Shown here in pieces: positions 17,221-26,323 of a stretch of 64,000 nt of DNA. Each line of letters begins with the position of its first letter. Positions within the stretch are counted from its first letter, which is position 1. Origin of the DNA: Lactococcus sp. dk101 (GTDB taxonomy: Bacteria; Bacillota; Bacilli; Lactobacillales; Streptococcaceae); assembly GCF_009601055.1 (NCBI RefSeq), contig NZ_WITI01000008.1, forward strand, positions 32,790 through 96,789. The letters are read 5' to 3'. The position numbers and the translations under genes are program-made. The notes beneath the pieces are model-generated. The model searched no databases, had not been told where the DNA came from, and saw only the letters and a program-made list of their open reading frames with translations.

Positions 17221-19539
17221 ATGCGAGCAGATTGGATGATTAAATACGAGACGCTTGAAACAGGAAAACGTGCTTATGGCCAAGAGTCTTTGATGACGCT
17301 TGGAAATGGCTATCTGGGTTGGCGAGGTGCGCCGGTTTGGGCTAAGTTTTCTGACAATCATTATCCAGGGCTTTATGTGGCAGGCGTTTTTAATCGCACA
17401 CACACTGAAGTTGCTGGACATGATGTTGAAAATGAGGATATGGTAAACCTGCCAAATCCACAGTTAATCCAACTCTATGTCAACGATGTAGCAGTTGATT
17501 TCGAAAATCAAAGTCTTGAGCGTCAAAGTTATATTGACTTTGAAAATGGCAAACAAGTGGATCAATACACGGTCAAAGTTGCAGAAGGCTTACTGACCTT
17601 GACGACAGAAAAATATGTTGACCCAATCAATTTCCACCAACTTGCCTTTGAAGGTCAAATTGAAACGGATTTTGATGGTCAATTACGTTTTGAAAGTTTG
17701 ATTGATGGTTCTGTTCTCAATCAAAATGTGGAACGTTACTGTGCCTTTGACAGCAAAGAATTTGATGTTGTCAGCACTGACAAGGAACTTTTACTGGCCA
17801 AAACAAGAACGACCGATATTGAGCTTGCCGTTGCTGCCAGAACACGCGTTGCAGGTCAAACGTTGGCTGCGGAAAATTCAGGACATCCTGAAATTTTGAT
17901 GCAAGCAGGCCATTTTGACATCAAGGCACATGAGCCACTTTCCTTTGAAAAAGTCATGGTTCTTGCCAGTAGTTATGAAACCAAAGGCGCTGGTGATTTC
18001 GCTCGAGCTGAGCTGAATAAAGCCAGTTTGGAAAGCATTAAAGCCAATAATACAGCGTATTGGAAAAAGGTTTGGGAGACAGGCGATATTGTCATCAGCA
18101 CTGACAACAAAGATTTGCAAGTCATGACTCGCATGAATATCTTTCATATTCATCAAGCTGCCCAACATGAAGCCAATCAATTTTTGGATGCTTCCGTTGG
18201 TTCACGTGGCTTGACAGGCGAAGGCTACCGCGGGCATATTTTCTGGGATGAGATTTTTGTAGTGCCTTATTATGCCGCCAATGAACCTGAAACGGCGAGA
18301 GATTTGCTGCGTTATCGGATCAATCGTTTGGCTGCTGCGCAAGCCAATGCACAAGTTGATGGCGAACGTGGTGCCATGTTCCCTTGGCAATCTGGCATGG
18401 TTGGTGATGAACAAGCTCAATTTGTCCATCTGAACACCGTTAATAATGAATGGGAACCTGACAACAGTCGTCGTCAACGCCACGTCTCACTTGCCGTTAC
18501 TTACAACATGTGGGTTTATGTTCAACTGACTGGAGACACTTCGATTCTTGAAGAGGGTGGTCTTGATTTATTGGTTGAAACGACTAAATTCTGGCTGAAT
18601 AAGGCAACACTTGGACAAGATGGACGCTACCATATTGCTGGCGTGATGGGCCCTGACGAGTATCATGAGGCCTATCCAGGACAAGAAGGTGGCATTCGTG
18701 ACAATGCCTATACGAATTTGATGCTGACTTGGCAGATTAACTGGCTTTTTGATCTTCAAGAACAAGGATTTGATGTGTCAGCATTGGGATCAGAATTGCT
18801 TGAAAAGGCAAATTTGGTGCGTCAAAAACTCTTTCTCAATGTGGATGAAAATGGTGTTATCGAACAATATGACGGTTTCTTTGATCTCAAAGAAGTTGAT
18901 TTTGAGGCCTATGCTGAAAAGTATGGTGACATTCACCGGATTGACCGCTTTTTGAAAGCTGAAGGCCTCTCTCCTGATGACTATAAGGCAGTCAAGCAGG
19001 CAGATACGCTCATGACCATTTATAACCTTGGTCACCAAAAGATGCATGATTTGGTGGAACAACTGGGCTATCAGTTGCCTGAGCATTGGCTTGAAGTCAA
19101 TCGGGACTATTATGTGGCTTGTACCGTTCATGGCTCGACCACCTCTCGTCCCGTTTTTGGCGGTGTTGGTGTTCAATTAGGCGAAACAGAAGATGCACTT
19201 GACGCTTTGATTGTGGCTATCGGCTCAGATTATTATGACATTCAAGGTGGAACAACGGCAGAAGGAGTCCATATCGGTGTCATGGGCGAAACGCTTGAAG
19301 TCATTCAAAATGAATTTGCGGGCGTGGTCATGCGTGATGGTGTGTTCTCAATTTCTCCTGTCATGCCTGACAGTTGGAAATTACTTCAATTTACTCAAAG
19401 ATTTAGAGGTGTTCTCATCAATATCGAGATTTCCGATAAAATGCTTCGCCTTACCGCAGACAAGAATGTGACAGTCTTCGTCTATGGTCAATCAGCAACA
19501 CTTCAAGCAGGCAAAGAGACAAGCTTTTCTTTGAATTAA
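17221..19539 (+). CDS. trePP: Trehalose-6-phosphate phosphorylase (GH65)
   Basis: The protein has 772 residues, typical for lactococcal TrePP. It splits trehalose-6-phosphate with inorganic phosphate into beta-glucose-1-phosphate and glucose-6-phosphate. The GH65 layout is visible: an N-terminal beta-sandwich (about residues 10-270), a linker, an (alpha/alpha)6 barrel with GYRGHIFWDE and the GPDEYHEAY segment near residue 480 bearing the catalytic glutamate, and a C-terminal beta-sheet. The product needs beta-phosphoglucomutase, but pgmB, which follows trePP in L. lactis, is not here. Two copies of the interspersed palindrome, one exact and one degenerate, lie inside (17769, 18093). Confidence 0.93.
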   Translation: MRADWMIKYETLETGKRAYGQESLMTLGNGYLGWRGAPVWAKFSDNHYPGLYVAGVFNRTHTEVAGHDVENEDMVNLPNPQLIQLYVNDVAVDFENQSLERQSYIDFENGKQVDQYTVKVAEGLLTLTTEKYVDPINFHQLAFEGQIETDFDGQLRFESLIDGSVLNQNVERYCAFDSKEFDVVSTDKELLLAKTRTTDIELAVAARTRVAGQTLAAENSGHPEILMQAGHFDIKAHEPLSFEKVMVLASSYETKGAGDFARAELNKASLESIKANNTAYWKKVWETGDIVISTDNKDLQVMTRMNIFHIHQAAQHEANQFLDASVGSRGLTGEGYRGHIFWDEIFVVPYYAANEPETARDLLRYRINRLAAAQANAQVDGERGAMFPWQSGMVGDEQAQFVHLNTVNNEWEPDNSRRQRHVSLAVTYNMWVYVQLTGDTSILEEGGLDLLVETTKFWLNKATLGQDGRYHIAGVMGPDEYHEAYPGQEGGIRDNAYTNLMLTWQINWLFDLQEQGFDVSALGSELLEKANLVRQKLFLNVDENGVIEQYDGFFDLKEVDFEAYAEKYGDIHRIDRFLKAEGLSPDDYKAVKQADTLMTIYNLGHQKMHDLVEQLGYQLPEHWLEVNRDYYVACTVHGSTTSRPVFGGVGVQLGETEDALDALIVAIGSDYYDIQGGTTAEGVHIGVMGETLEVIQNEFAGVVMRDGVFSISPVMPDSWKLLQFTQRFRGVLINIEISDKMLRLTADKNVTVFVYGQSATLQAGKETSFSLN

Positions 19540-19544
19540 AAAAT

Positions 19545-19585
19545 TTAGAAATAGGCAGTTGAATTACTGCTTATTTTTTATTGAT
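19545..19585 (+). terminator. trePP terminator
   Basis: AAATAGGCAGT-TGAATT-ACTGCTTATTTTTT hairpin. Confidence 0.75.
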
Positions 19586-19602
19586 TTTTTCGATATAAAC
19601 CA

Positions 19603-19631
19603 TTGACCATTATAAAAAAATACGATATAAT
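19603..19631 (+). promoter_or_regulatory. Promoter for small membrane protein gene
   Basis: TTGACC (19603-19608), 17 bp, TATAAT (19626-19631), upstream of the AAGGAG of the next gene. Confidence 0.75.
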
Positions 19632-19665
19632 ATAGAAAAAATCAATAATCAATAAGGAGTATCTC

Positions 19666-19941
19666 ATGAAATTACAAGAAGTTAAAGTTAAAAAAAGATT
19701 TAAGTTTGAAAATTTAGGCTTTATTTTATTGATTATTTCTGTCATTTTTGCCTTCATTTCGATGATTTATTTCATGAACGGCGCGCAAAACGAATGGTCA
19801 AATACAGCGGCAAAAATCTGCCTCTCTTGTTTCGCAAGTGCTTGGTTTATGATTAACTATGGACAATATGCTAAAAAACATAAAAAATTCATCATCAAAG
19901 TGGTACAAACTGAGGATTACGAGACAAGAAAAACATATTGA
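19666..19941 (+). CDS. Small membrane protein, two predicted helices, unknown function
   Basis: The protein has 91 residues, with a good ribosome site (AAGGAG) and a strong promoter. A basic N-terminus (KVKKRFKFE) leads into a first hydrophobic helix at about residues 16-37 (LGFILLIISVIFAFISMIYF). A second lies at about 48-64 (CLSCFASAWFMINY), and a basic, lysine-rich tail follows. I do not recognise a family. It stands between trePP and the rRNA methyltransferase gene without operon partners. Confidence 0.65.
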   Translation: MKLQEVKVKKRFKFENLGFILLIISVIFAFISMIYFMNGAQNEWSNTAAKICLSCFASAWFMINYGQYAKKHKKFIIKVVQTEDYETRKTY

Positions 19942-19990
19942 TACCTGCTTTTTTTGTTATCATATTTATTAGTCCTTTCGGCTTATTTTA

Positions 19991-20006
19991 TGATAAAATA
20001 AAGGTA
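19991..20006 (+). promoter_or_regulatory. Extended -10 placed for a leaderless mRNA (rRNA methyltransferase gene)
   Basis: TGATAAAAT (19991-19999) ends exactly 6 nt before ATG 20006, so the predicted transcription start coincides with the start codon. No usable Shine-Dalgarno spacing exists. Confidence 0.6.
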
Positions 20007-21379
20007 TGAATGAATTGAAAAAGAATATGATTTTTGAAGCAGAAGTGGTCGATTTGACGCACGAAGGACAGGGGGTGGTTAAGATTGACGGCTTTCCGCT
20101 TTTTGTCGATAATGCGCTGCCTGGCGAACTAATCGAGGTTCGCGTCATTAAAGTCGGAAAAAATTTCGGCTTTGGCCGTGTCGAAAAAATCCTCAAAGCA
20201 TCGCCTTATCGCGTCACTGATATTAGTCTAGACTATTTAAGAACCGGAATTGCTGACTTTGGTCATTTGACTTATGAGGAACAGCTCGTTTATAAACAAA
20301 AACAAGTGGTTGAGCTTTTGAAAAAGACAGCAAAGAAAAAGAATTTTCCAGTTGAACCAATCCTTGCTGCTGAACAGACGACTAAATATCGCAATAAAGC
20401 ACAAGTTCCCGTTCGTGAAATCAATGGTCAAATCGAGACAGGATTTTACCGTAAAAATTCACACCAACTTGTACCGATTTCAGATTTTTATATCCAACAC
20501 CCAAGAATTGACGCCCTTGTCAATTTTATTCGTGATTTCTTAAGAAAATACGATAGTGCCAGCAAAATCGCTTATAATGAGCAAACAAGAAAGGGCTGGC
20601 TCCGTAATATTGTTATCCGTAGAGCTTATCACACTGAGGAAATGATGGTAGTCTTGGTTGTAACTTCTGACAAGTTTCCAATCGATAAGCAGGCATTTCT
20701 GTCAGCGCTGACAACGGAATTTAAAGATTTGAAATCAATCCAACTCAATATAAACAACTCAGACGGCAGTTTTATCTTAGGCAAGAAATATCAACTCTTA
20801 TACGGAAATTCAAGCATTACTGACAGCATGTTAGGAAAGCGGTTTGAGATTTCTGCTCCCGCTTTTTATCAAGTCAACACGGCACAAGCTGAAAAATTAT
20901 ATCAAACAGCATACGAATTTGCTGATTTATCTGAGACGGATACTATTGTTGATGCATATTCAGGAATTGGAACGATTGGTTTATGTGTAGCGGATCAAGT
21001 GGCGCAAGTTTATGGCATGGAAGTCATTCCAGCTGCCGTTGAAAATGCGAAACTGAACGCAAAAAACAATAATTTACATAACACAAATTATGTAACGGGT
21101 AAGGCAGAACAAGTCATGCCGCAATGGCTTGAAGCAGGGGTTAAACCTGACCTCATCTTTGTTGATCCACCGCGTAAAGGACTTGATGAACAATTTATCA
21201 TGGCAGCAACACAAATGCAGGCCCGAGCCATCGTTTACATTTCATGTAATCCTGCGACATTTGCGCGCGACGTGGTTCGATTTGAAGAAAATGGCTACCT
21301 CCTTGAGAAAGTTCGCCCCGTTGATTTGTTCCCACAAACGCACCATATTGAATGTGTCGGGAAATTTATTAGAAAATAA
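20006..21379 (+). CDS. 23S rRNA (uracil-5-)-methyltransferase, RlmD/RlmCD type
   Basis: The protein has 457 residues of the RumA/TrmA class. An N-terminal TRAM domain (about residues 5-65, DLTHEGQGVVKIDGFPLFVDNALPGE) binds RNA. The C-terminal SAM domain has DAYSGIGTIGL, the VDPPRKGL motif and the catalytic nucleophile cysteine in ISCNPATFARD. It makes 5-methyluridine in 23S rRNA. Firmicute genomes often carry two paralogues, so the exact site (U747/U1939) is not assigned. The iron-sulfur cysteines of E. coli RlmD are not evident. A palindrome copy lies at 20700-20713. The promoter geometry suggests a leaderless message. Confidence 0.88.
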   Translation: MNELKKNMIFEAEVVDLTHEGQGVVKIDGFPLFVDNALPGELIEVRVIKVGKNFGFGRVEKILKASPYRVTDISLDYLRTGIADFGHLTYEEQLVYKQKQVVELLKKTAKKKNFPVEPILAAEQTTKYRNKAQVPVREINGQIETGFYRKNSHQLVPISDFYIQHPRIDALVNFIRDFLRKYDSASKIAYNEQTRKGWLRNIVIRRAYHTEEMMVVLVVTSDKFPIDKQAFLSALTTEFKDLKSIQLNINNSDGSFILGKKYQLLYGNSSITDSMLGKRFEISAPAFYQVNTAQAEKLYQTAYEFADLSETDTIVDAYSGIGTIGLCVADQVAQVYGMEVIPAAVENAKLNAKNNNLHNTNYVTGKAEQVMPQWLEAGVKPDLIFVDPPRKGLDEQFIMAATQMQARAIVYISCNPATFARDVVRFEENGYLLEKVRPVDLFPQTHHIECVGKFIRK

Positions 21380-21403
21380 AACAAGAAGAAGATAGGCTTA
21401 GAT

Positions 21404-22024
21404 ATGACAAAACATAATCATGAAATTGACTCAAAAAATCATTATGACAAAGTGGCAAGTCATTTTAATCGTACTTGGGATGGCTTTCTTTCTGGCTTTT
21501 TTAAACGTTATATTAAAAAAACAGTCCACATTGATGAAAATGACCGTGTCTTAGACATTGGATGTGCAGATGGACAACTCTTGGGCATGCTTTCAGAAAA
21601 TCAAAGTTTCGAAGCTTACGGGCTTGATATTTCGCCAGAAATGGTCAAAGTTGCCAGCCAAAAGTATCCAAAATTCAATTTTGTCAATGGCTCAGCTCAA
21701 AATTTGCCATTTGAAGATGACTTTTTTGATATCTTGATTTGCTCAGCCAGTTTCCATCATTTCCCAGATCCAGAAGGTTTCTTGAAGGAGGCAAAACGTG
21801 TCCTTCGACCAAATGGGAAATTAGTTTTAGCTGAAATTCGAATTCCGATATATGATGTCCGCAAGATTTACAATGCTTATGTTGAAAAAACATCAACGGA
21901 AGGCGATGTTAAAGTCTATGGACAACAAGAATTGATGGATCTCTTTAAGCAGGCCAATTTTGAACTGGTCAAGCACCATAATGCCCTTCAAATTCAATAT
22001 TATGAACTTAAAAAACTGCGTTAA
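21404..22024 (+). CDS. SAM-dependent class I methyltransferase, unknown substrate
   Basis: The protein has 206 residues of the Methyltransf_11 type. SAM-binding motif I is RVLDIGCADGQLLG (about residues 48-61), followed by YGLDISPEMVKVA and FDILICSASFHHFPDPE. The N-terminal part (YDKVASHFNRTWDG) is typical of small-molecule methyltransferases. It starts 24 bp after the rRNA methyltransferase gene and is probably cotranscribed with it. The substrate cannot be told from sequence. Confidence 0.8.
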   Translation: MTKHNHEIDSKNHYDKVASHFNRTWDGFLSGFFKRYIKKTVHIDENDRVLDIGCADGQLLGMLSENQSFEAYGLDISPEMVKVASQKYPKFNFVNGSAQNLPFEDDFFDILICSASFHHFPDPEGFLKEAKRVLRPNGKLVLAEIRIPIYDVRKIYNAYVEKTSTEGDVKVYGQQELMDLFKQANFELVKHHNALQIQYYELKKLR

Positions 22025-22037
22025 TCCGCAGTTTTAT
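22008..22037 (+). terminator. Terminator overlapping the methyltransferase stop codon
   Basis: AAAACTGCG-TTAATC-CGCAGTTTT hairpin. The stop codon lies in the loop. Confidence 0.75.
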
Positions 22038-22062
22038 TGCCTATAAAAGAGAGAGGATTACA

Positions 22063-23427
22063 ATGAACGATTATCTTTCGCTGGTCAAAAAGCAAGGTCG
22101 TTTTTTTAATAGTGGCCAAACAAAAAGTCTGGCTTTTCGTCTGTCAGTACTGACGAAGCTAGAAACAGCGATTTTGAACAATGAACAAAACATTTTAGAT
22201 GCACTCGCCACAGATTTGAGTAAGGCAGCATTCGAGTCTTACGCCACTGAAATTGGACTTGTTTTAGACGAAATCCGTTACAATAAAAAACAACTCAAAA
22301 AATGGATGCGTCCCAAGAAAGTAGCTACAGGCATTAAAAATTGGCCCTCAAAAGGTTATATTTATCCAGAACCGCTTGGTTTGTCTTTGATTATTGCCCC
22401 TTGGAATTATCCTTTTCAACTTTTACTAGCTCCTTTGGTTTCAAGTATCGCCGCTGGAAATTGTAGTGTTTTAAAGGCAGCAGAAGATGCTCCTGCGACT
22501 GAAAGAATCATCAAGGAAATGCTTCATCAAACGTTTGACGAGGATTATATTGCACTTGTCAGCGGTGACAAAACGGCAAGTACGGCTCTTTTAGAACTGA
22601 AATTTGATAAAATCTTTTTTACAGGATCGACTGCTGTTGGAAAAATTGTCATGCGGGCTGCCAGCAAAAATTTGACACCAGTAACGCTTGAATTGGGTGG
22701 GAAAAGTCCTTGTATCGTTGATGAGACGGCAAGCATTGAACGTGCGGCCAAACGGATTATTTGGGGCAAGTTTTTAAATGTTGGTCAAACCTGTGTTGCG
22801 CCTGATTATGTTTGGGTGCATCAGTCTCAAAAGATGGCATTGATTGAAGCCATGAAAAGAGAAATCCAGCTCATGTATCCGCACCCGCTTGACAATGCAG
22901 ATTATCCTGCTGTCATCACGGACAGACATTTCAAGCGGCTACTTGGACTCATTGAGGCAGATTGCTTGATTTGCGGTGGGCAATCCAATCCTGAAAATCG
23001 AAAATTGGCGCCAACCTTGCTAGATCTCGACGGTTGGGATTATCCTGTCATGGCTGACGAAATTTTCGGACCGATTTTGCCCATTTTGACCTATCAAAAT
23101 TTTGAAGAAATCCAGCTCATCTTGCAGGAAAAACCAAAACCCTTGGCAGCTTATTTATTTACTACGAGTCAAAAAAATGAGCAAACCTTTTTAAATACTC
23201 TCTCGTTTGGCGGTGGCTGTATCAACGATACTGTTGTTCATGTTGCGACAAGTCGTTTGCCATTTGGTGGCGTTGGTGCCAGTGGTATGGGGGCATACCA
23301 CGGTTTCAAAGGTTTTGAAACTTTTTCACATTTTAAAAGTGTGCTTAAAAAATCGCAAATCATCGACCTGCCCTTACGCTATCCGCCTTATCAAGAAAAA
23401 TGGTTCACATTACTAAAAAAATTATAA
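22063..23427 (+). CDS. Aldehyde dehydrogenase, ALDH3-like class
   Basis: The protein has 454 residues, which fits the shorter ALDH3/YwdH-type enzymes. It oxidises aldehydes to acids with NAD(P)+. Motifs are APWNYPFQL and FTGSTAVGK (coenzyme binding), E210 in LELGGKSP (general base) and the catalytic C244 in GQTCVAPDY. A conserved FGGVGASGMGAYHG segment lies near the C-terminus. The ribosome site is GAGAGGA. The physiological substrate is unknown. One exact palindrome copy (22142) and one with a single mismatch (22557) lie inside. Confidence 0.87.
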   Translation: MNDYLSLVKKQGRFFNSGQTKSLAFRLSVLTKLETAILNNEQNILDALATDLSKAAFESYATEIGLVLDEIRYNKKQLKKWMRPKKVATGIKNWPSKGYIYPEPLGLSLIIAPWNYPFQLLLAPLVSSIAAGNCSVLKAAEDAPATERIIKEMLHQTFDEDYIALVSGDKTASTALLELKFDKIFFTGSTAVGKIVMRAASKNLTPVTLELGGKSPCIVDETASIERAAKRIIWGKFLNVGQTCVAPDYVWVHQSQKMALIEAMKREIQLMYPHPLDNADYPAVITDRHFKRLLGLIEADCLICGGQSNPENRKLAPTLLDLDGWDYPVMADEIFGPILPILTYQNFEEIQLILQEKPKPLAAYLFTTSQKNEQTFLNTLSFGGGCINDTVVHVATSRLPFGGVGASGMGAYHGFKGFETFSHFKSVLKKSQIIDLPLRYPPYQEKWFTLLKKL

Positions 23428-23444
23428 AATGAAAGTCAGTAATT

Positions 23445-25046
23445 ATGCTTAGAATTTCACAAATCCGTCTCTCTATTGACGACGACATCAAAAAAATCAA
23501 ACCTTTAGTTCTCAAAAAGCTCCGTCTTCCTGAAGAAGATTTAATCAATTATCGCATTTACAAGGAGTCGATTGACGCACGACACGCCGGAAAAATTGAC
23601 TTTATCTATACGGTTGACGTAGAGGTTAAAAACGAGGCCAAGCTGCTCAAGAAGAAGTTGCTTAACGTTTCTGAAGCTCCTGACCTTGCTTATCACATGC
23701 CCATTTCTGGAACACAAGTTTTAAGCCATCGTCCACTTGTCATCGGTTTTGGCCCTGCGGGCATGTTTGCGGCACTTTTATTGGCGCAAAAAGGCTATCG
23801 CCCAATTGTTTTAGAACGTGGCGGTCAAGTGGATGACCGTGTCAAATCAATCGATGCTTTTTGGAAAGAAGGAAAATTAGATCCTCATTCCAATGTCCAA
23901 TTTGGTGAAGGGGGCGCAGGCACTTTTTCTGACGGCAAATTAACCAGTCGTGTTCGTGATTTGCGTGGACGTAAAGTTCTACAAGAGTTCGTTAATGCGG
24001 GAGCGCCAGAAGACATTTTGTACCATGCACATCCCCATGTCGGAACAGATTTATTGCGTGATATTGTTAAAAATATCCGCCAACAAATCATTACACTCGG
24101 TGGGGAAGTTTACTTTGATAGTCAGGTTGAAAAATTTGTCATTGCTGACAAGGCATTGCAAGCGGTCAAATTAAAAAATGGAAGGACTTTTGAGACTGAA
24201 CAAGCCATTTTAGCTATAGGGCATTCAGCACGCGATACATTTTCGGAACTTTATGAAACAGGGGTTCAGATTACGGCCAAACCTTTTGCCATTGGTGTTC
24301 GTATAGAACATCCGCAAAGTTTGATCAATAAGGCCCAATACAAAGAATTCGCCGAACATCCGCGTCTCGGTGCAGCAGAATACCGCTTGACCCACAAAGC
24401 AAGCAGTGGTCGTGGAGTTTATACGTTTTGTATGTGTCCCGGAGGCCTCGTTGTACCTGCAGCTTCAGAAGAAGGACGCTTGGTAACCAATGGCATGAGT
24501 GAACATGCACGAAATGAAGAAAATGCGAATAGTGGACTTTTAGTTCAAGTCTTTCCTGAAGATTTTCCAACGGACCATCCACTTGCTGGGGTCGAATTCC
24601 AGCGTCAACTTGAAGCAAAAGCTTATCAATTAGGTGGTTCAACTTATCAAGCTCCTGCACAATTAGTGGGTGACTTTTTGGCAGGCCAAGCCTCAACCAA
24701 AATGGGAACAGTAAAGGCCAGTTATGCGCTTGGTGTGACGCCAACGGATTTAACAGCACTTTTCCCAGCTTACATTACAGATGCCATGAAAGAGGCGATT
24801 ACAGCCTTTGATAAAAAGATTCACGGCTTTGCCATGAATGATGCTGTCATGACAGGGATTGAATCGCGTTCCTCATCGCCAGTCAGAATCAATCGAGATG
24901 AAGACAGCTTCCAATCTGTTAGCATCAAAGGGATTTATCCAAGTGGCGAAGGTGCTGGCTTTGCTGGAGGAATTGTTTCTGCAGCAATTGACGGGCTCAA
25001 ATGTGCGGAACATTTGATTGAAAGCTTCGCACCAGCTCAATCTTAA
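23445..25046 (+). CDS. FAD-dependent dehydrogenase of the COG2509 type
   Basis: The protein has 533 residues. An N-terminal domain (about residues 1-90) precedes the dinucleotide-binding motif VIGFGPAGMFAALLLAQKG (about residues 99-117). The segments VQFGEGGAGTFSDGKLTSR and the C-terminal IYPSGEGAGFAGGIVSAAIDG are characteristic of this conserved but functionally undefined flavoprotein family. It begins 17 bp after the aldehyde dehydrogenase gene, so the two are likely cotranscribed. Function not assigned. Confidence 0.82.
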   Translation: MLRISQIRLSIDDDIKKIKPLVLKKLRLPEEDLINYRIYKESIDARHAGKIDFIYTVDVEVKNEAKLLKKKLLNVSEAPDLAYHMPISGTQVLSHRPLVIGFGPAGMFAALLLAQKGYRPIVLERGGQVDDRVKSIDAFWKEGKLDPHSNVQFGEGGAGTFSDGKLTSRVRDLRGRKVLQEFVNAGAPEDILYHAHPHVGTDLLRDIVKNIRQQIITLGGEVYFDSQVEKFVIADKALQAVKLKNGRTFETEQAILAIGHSARDTFSELYETGVQITAKPFAIGVRIEHPQSLINKAQYKEFAEHPRLGAAEYRLTHKASSGRGVYTFCMCPGGLVVPAASEEGRLVTNGMSEHARNEENANSGLLVQVFPEDFPTDHPLAGVEFQRQLEAKAYQLGGSTYQAPAQLVGDFLAGQASTKMGTVKASYALGVTPTDLTALFPAYITDAMKEAITAFDKKIHGFAMNDAVMTGIESRSSSPVRINRDEDSFQSVSIKGIYPSGEGAGFAGGIVSAAIDGLKCAEHLIESFAPAQS

Positions 25047-25064
25047 AGACCACAACTTAAAATA

Positions 25065-25073
25065 TGCTATAAT
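25065..25073 (+). promoter_or_regulatory. Extended -10 promoter of AI-2E family gene
   Basis: TGCTATAAT, 42 nt before ATG 25115. Confidence 0.65.
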
Positions 25074-25114
25074 AGAATGAGAATATCATTCAATCAATAG
25101 TGAAGGAAATTATT

Positions 25115-26302
25115 ATGAAAAAGGAAAACAAGCCATTTTCATCAACAGTTTTTATGAAATGGATTATTAACAATAAAATTGTCACCATACTTACGATTAT
25201 TCTGCTCTTCTTACTGAATATTTTTGTACTAAGCAAGGTAGAATTTATCTTTCAGCCGGTCAATGACTTTTTAGCCATCATCGGACTTCCGATTGTTTTG
25301 GCTGCTGTATTTTACTATTTGCTCAATCCAGTCGTTGACTTTGCTCAGAAGCACAAGGTACCTCGCGTGGTTTCAATTGCAGTTCTCTTTATCTTGATTG
25401 CGGCTTTGATTGTTTGGGGCTTGGTCGTTGCCATTCCTAACATTTCTAGTGGGATTGAATCTTTTGCTTCAAATGTTCCCATTTATGTCAATGATGCCCA
25501 AAAAGGTGTGAATTCCATTTTGGAAAATCCGCATTTTGAGCAACTTAAACCACAAGTCGATAAAATCGCAAGTTCTTTGGGAAGTCAACTGATTGATTGG
25601 TCAAAAACCTTTTCATCTACAGCCCTCGATACCATTACCGGCTTAATCGGTAAAACAACCAGTGTGGTCATTTCTTTGATTGTCTTTCCTTTTGTCCTCT
25701 TTTATTTATTGAAAGATGGCAAGAAATTAAATGGCTATGTGACACATCTTTTACCCAAAGCATGGCGCAAGGACACTTCAGATATTTTACATGAAATCAA
25801 CAGCCAACTGTCCAACTATGTTAGAGGGCAAATCATTGTAGCTTTCTCGGTTGCGGTCATGTTCTTGATTGGCTTGCCACTCATTGGGCTTAAATATGGC
25901 GTTGCTTTAGCCATCATGTCTGGATTCTTTAATTTGATTCCTTTCTTAGGTTTTTATCTGGCCATTGTTCCTGCGCTTATCATTGCCATGGTAACAGGTG
26001 GCCCAATCATGTTGGTGAAAGTCATCATTGTTTATACGATTGAACAAACCATTGAAGGCCGTTTGATTTCTCCTCTGGTTCTTGGAAAATCACTTACCAT
26101 TCATCCCATTACCGTCCTCTTTGCTTTGTTAACATCGGCCAAAATTTGGGGCGTTTGGGGCGTGCTTCTCGGCATTCCATTGTACGCGACAGCCAAAGTT
26201 GTCATAGTCCATATTTTTGAATGGTACAAACAAATCTCCGAACTTTACCCTGATGACCCAATTCTAGAGTTAAGTTCGCCCGATGAAACATCAATGAATT
26301 AA
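25115..26302 (+). CDS. AI-2E family (UPF0118) membrane permease
   Basis: The protein has 395 residues. ATG 25115 follows GAAGGAA; a GTG at 25100 overlaps that site. It shows the family's pattern: two hydrophobic helices near the N-terminus (about residues 22-75), a third at about 85-110, a soluble middle region (about 115-190), then five more helices with the PFLGFYLAIVPA and GVWGVLLGIPLYA segments. Members have been linked to autoinducer-2 or sodium/proton export, so the substrate is left open. It is 22 bp upstream of the TPR gene and probably cotranscribed with it. Confidence 0.85.
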   Translation: MKKENKPFSSTVFMKWIINNKIVTILTIILLFLLNIFVLSKVEFIFQPVNDFLAIIGLPIVLAAVFYYLLNPVVDFAQKHKVPRVVSIAVLFILIAALIVWGLVVAIPNISSGIESFASNVPIYVNDAQKGVNSILENPHFEQLKPQVDKIASSLGSQLIDWSKTFSSTALDTITGLIGKTTSVVISLIVFPFVLFYLLKDGKKLNGYVTHLLPKAWRKDTSDILHEINSQLSNYVRGQIIVAFSVAVMFLIGLPLIGLKYGVALAIMSGFFNLIPFLGFYLAIVPALIIAMVTGGPIMLVKVIIVYTIEQTIEGRLISPLVLGKSLTIHPITVLFALLTSAKIWGVWGVLLGIPLYATAKVVIVHIFEWYKQISELYPDDPILELSSPDETSMN

Positions 26303-26323
26303 ATATTAGAAATTAGGTTACCC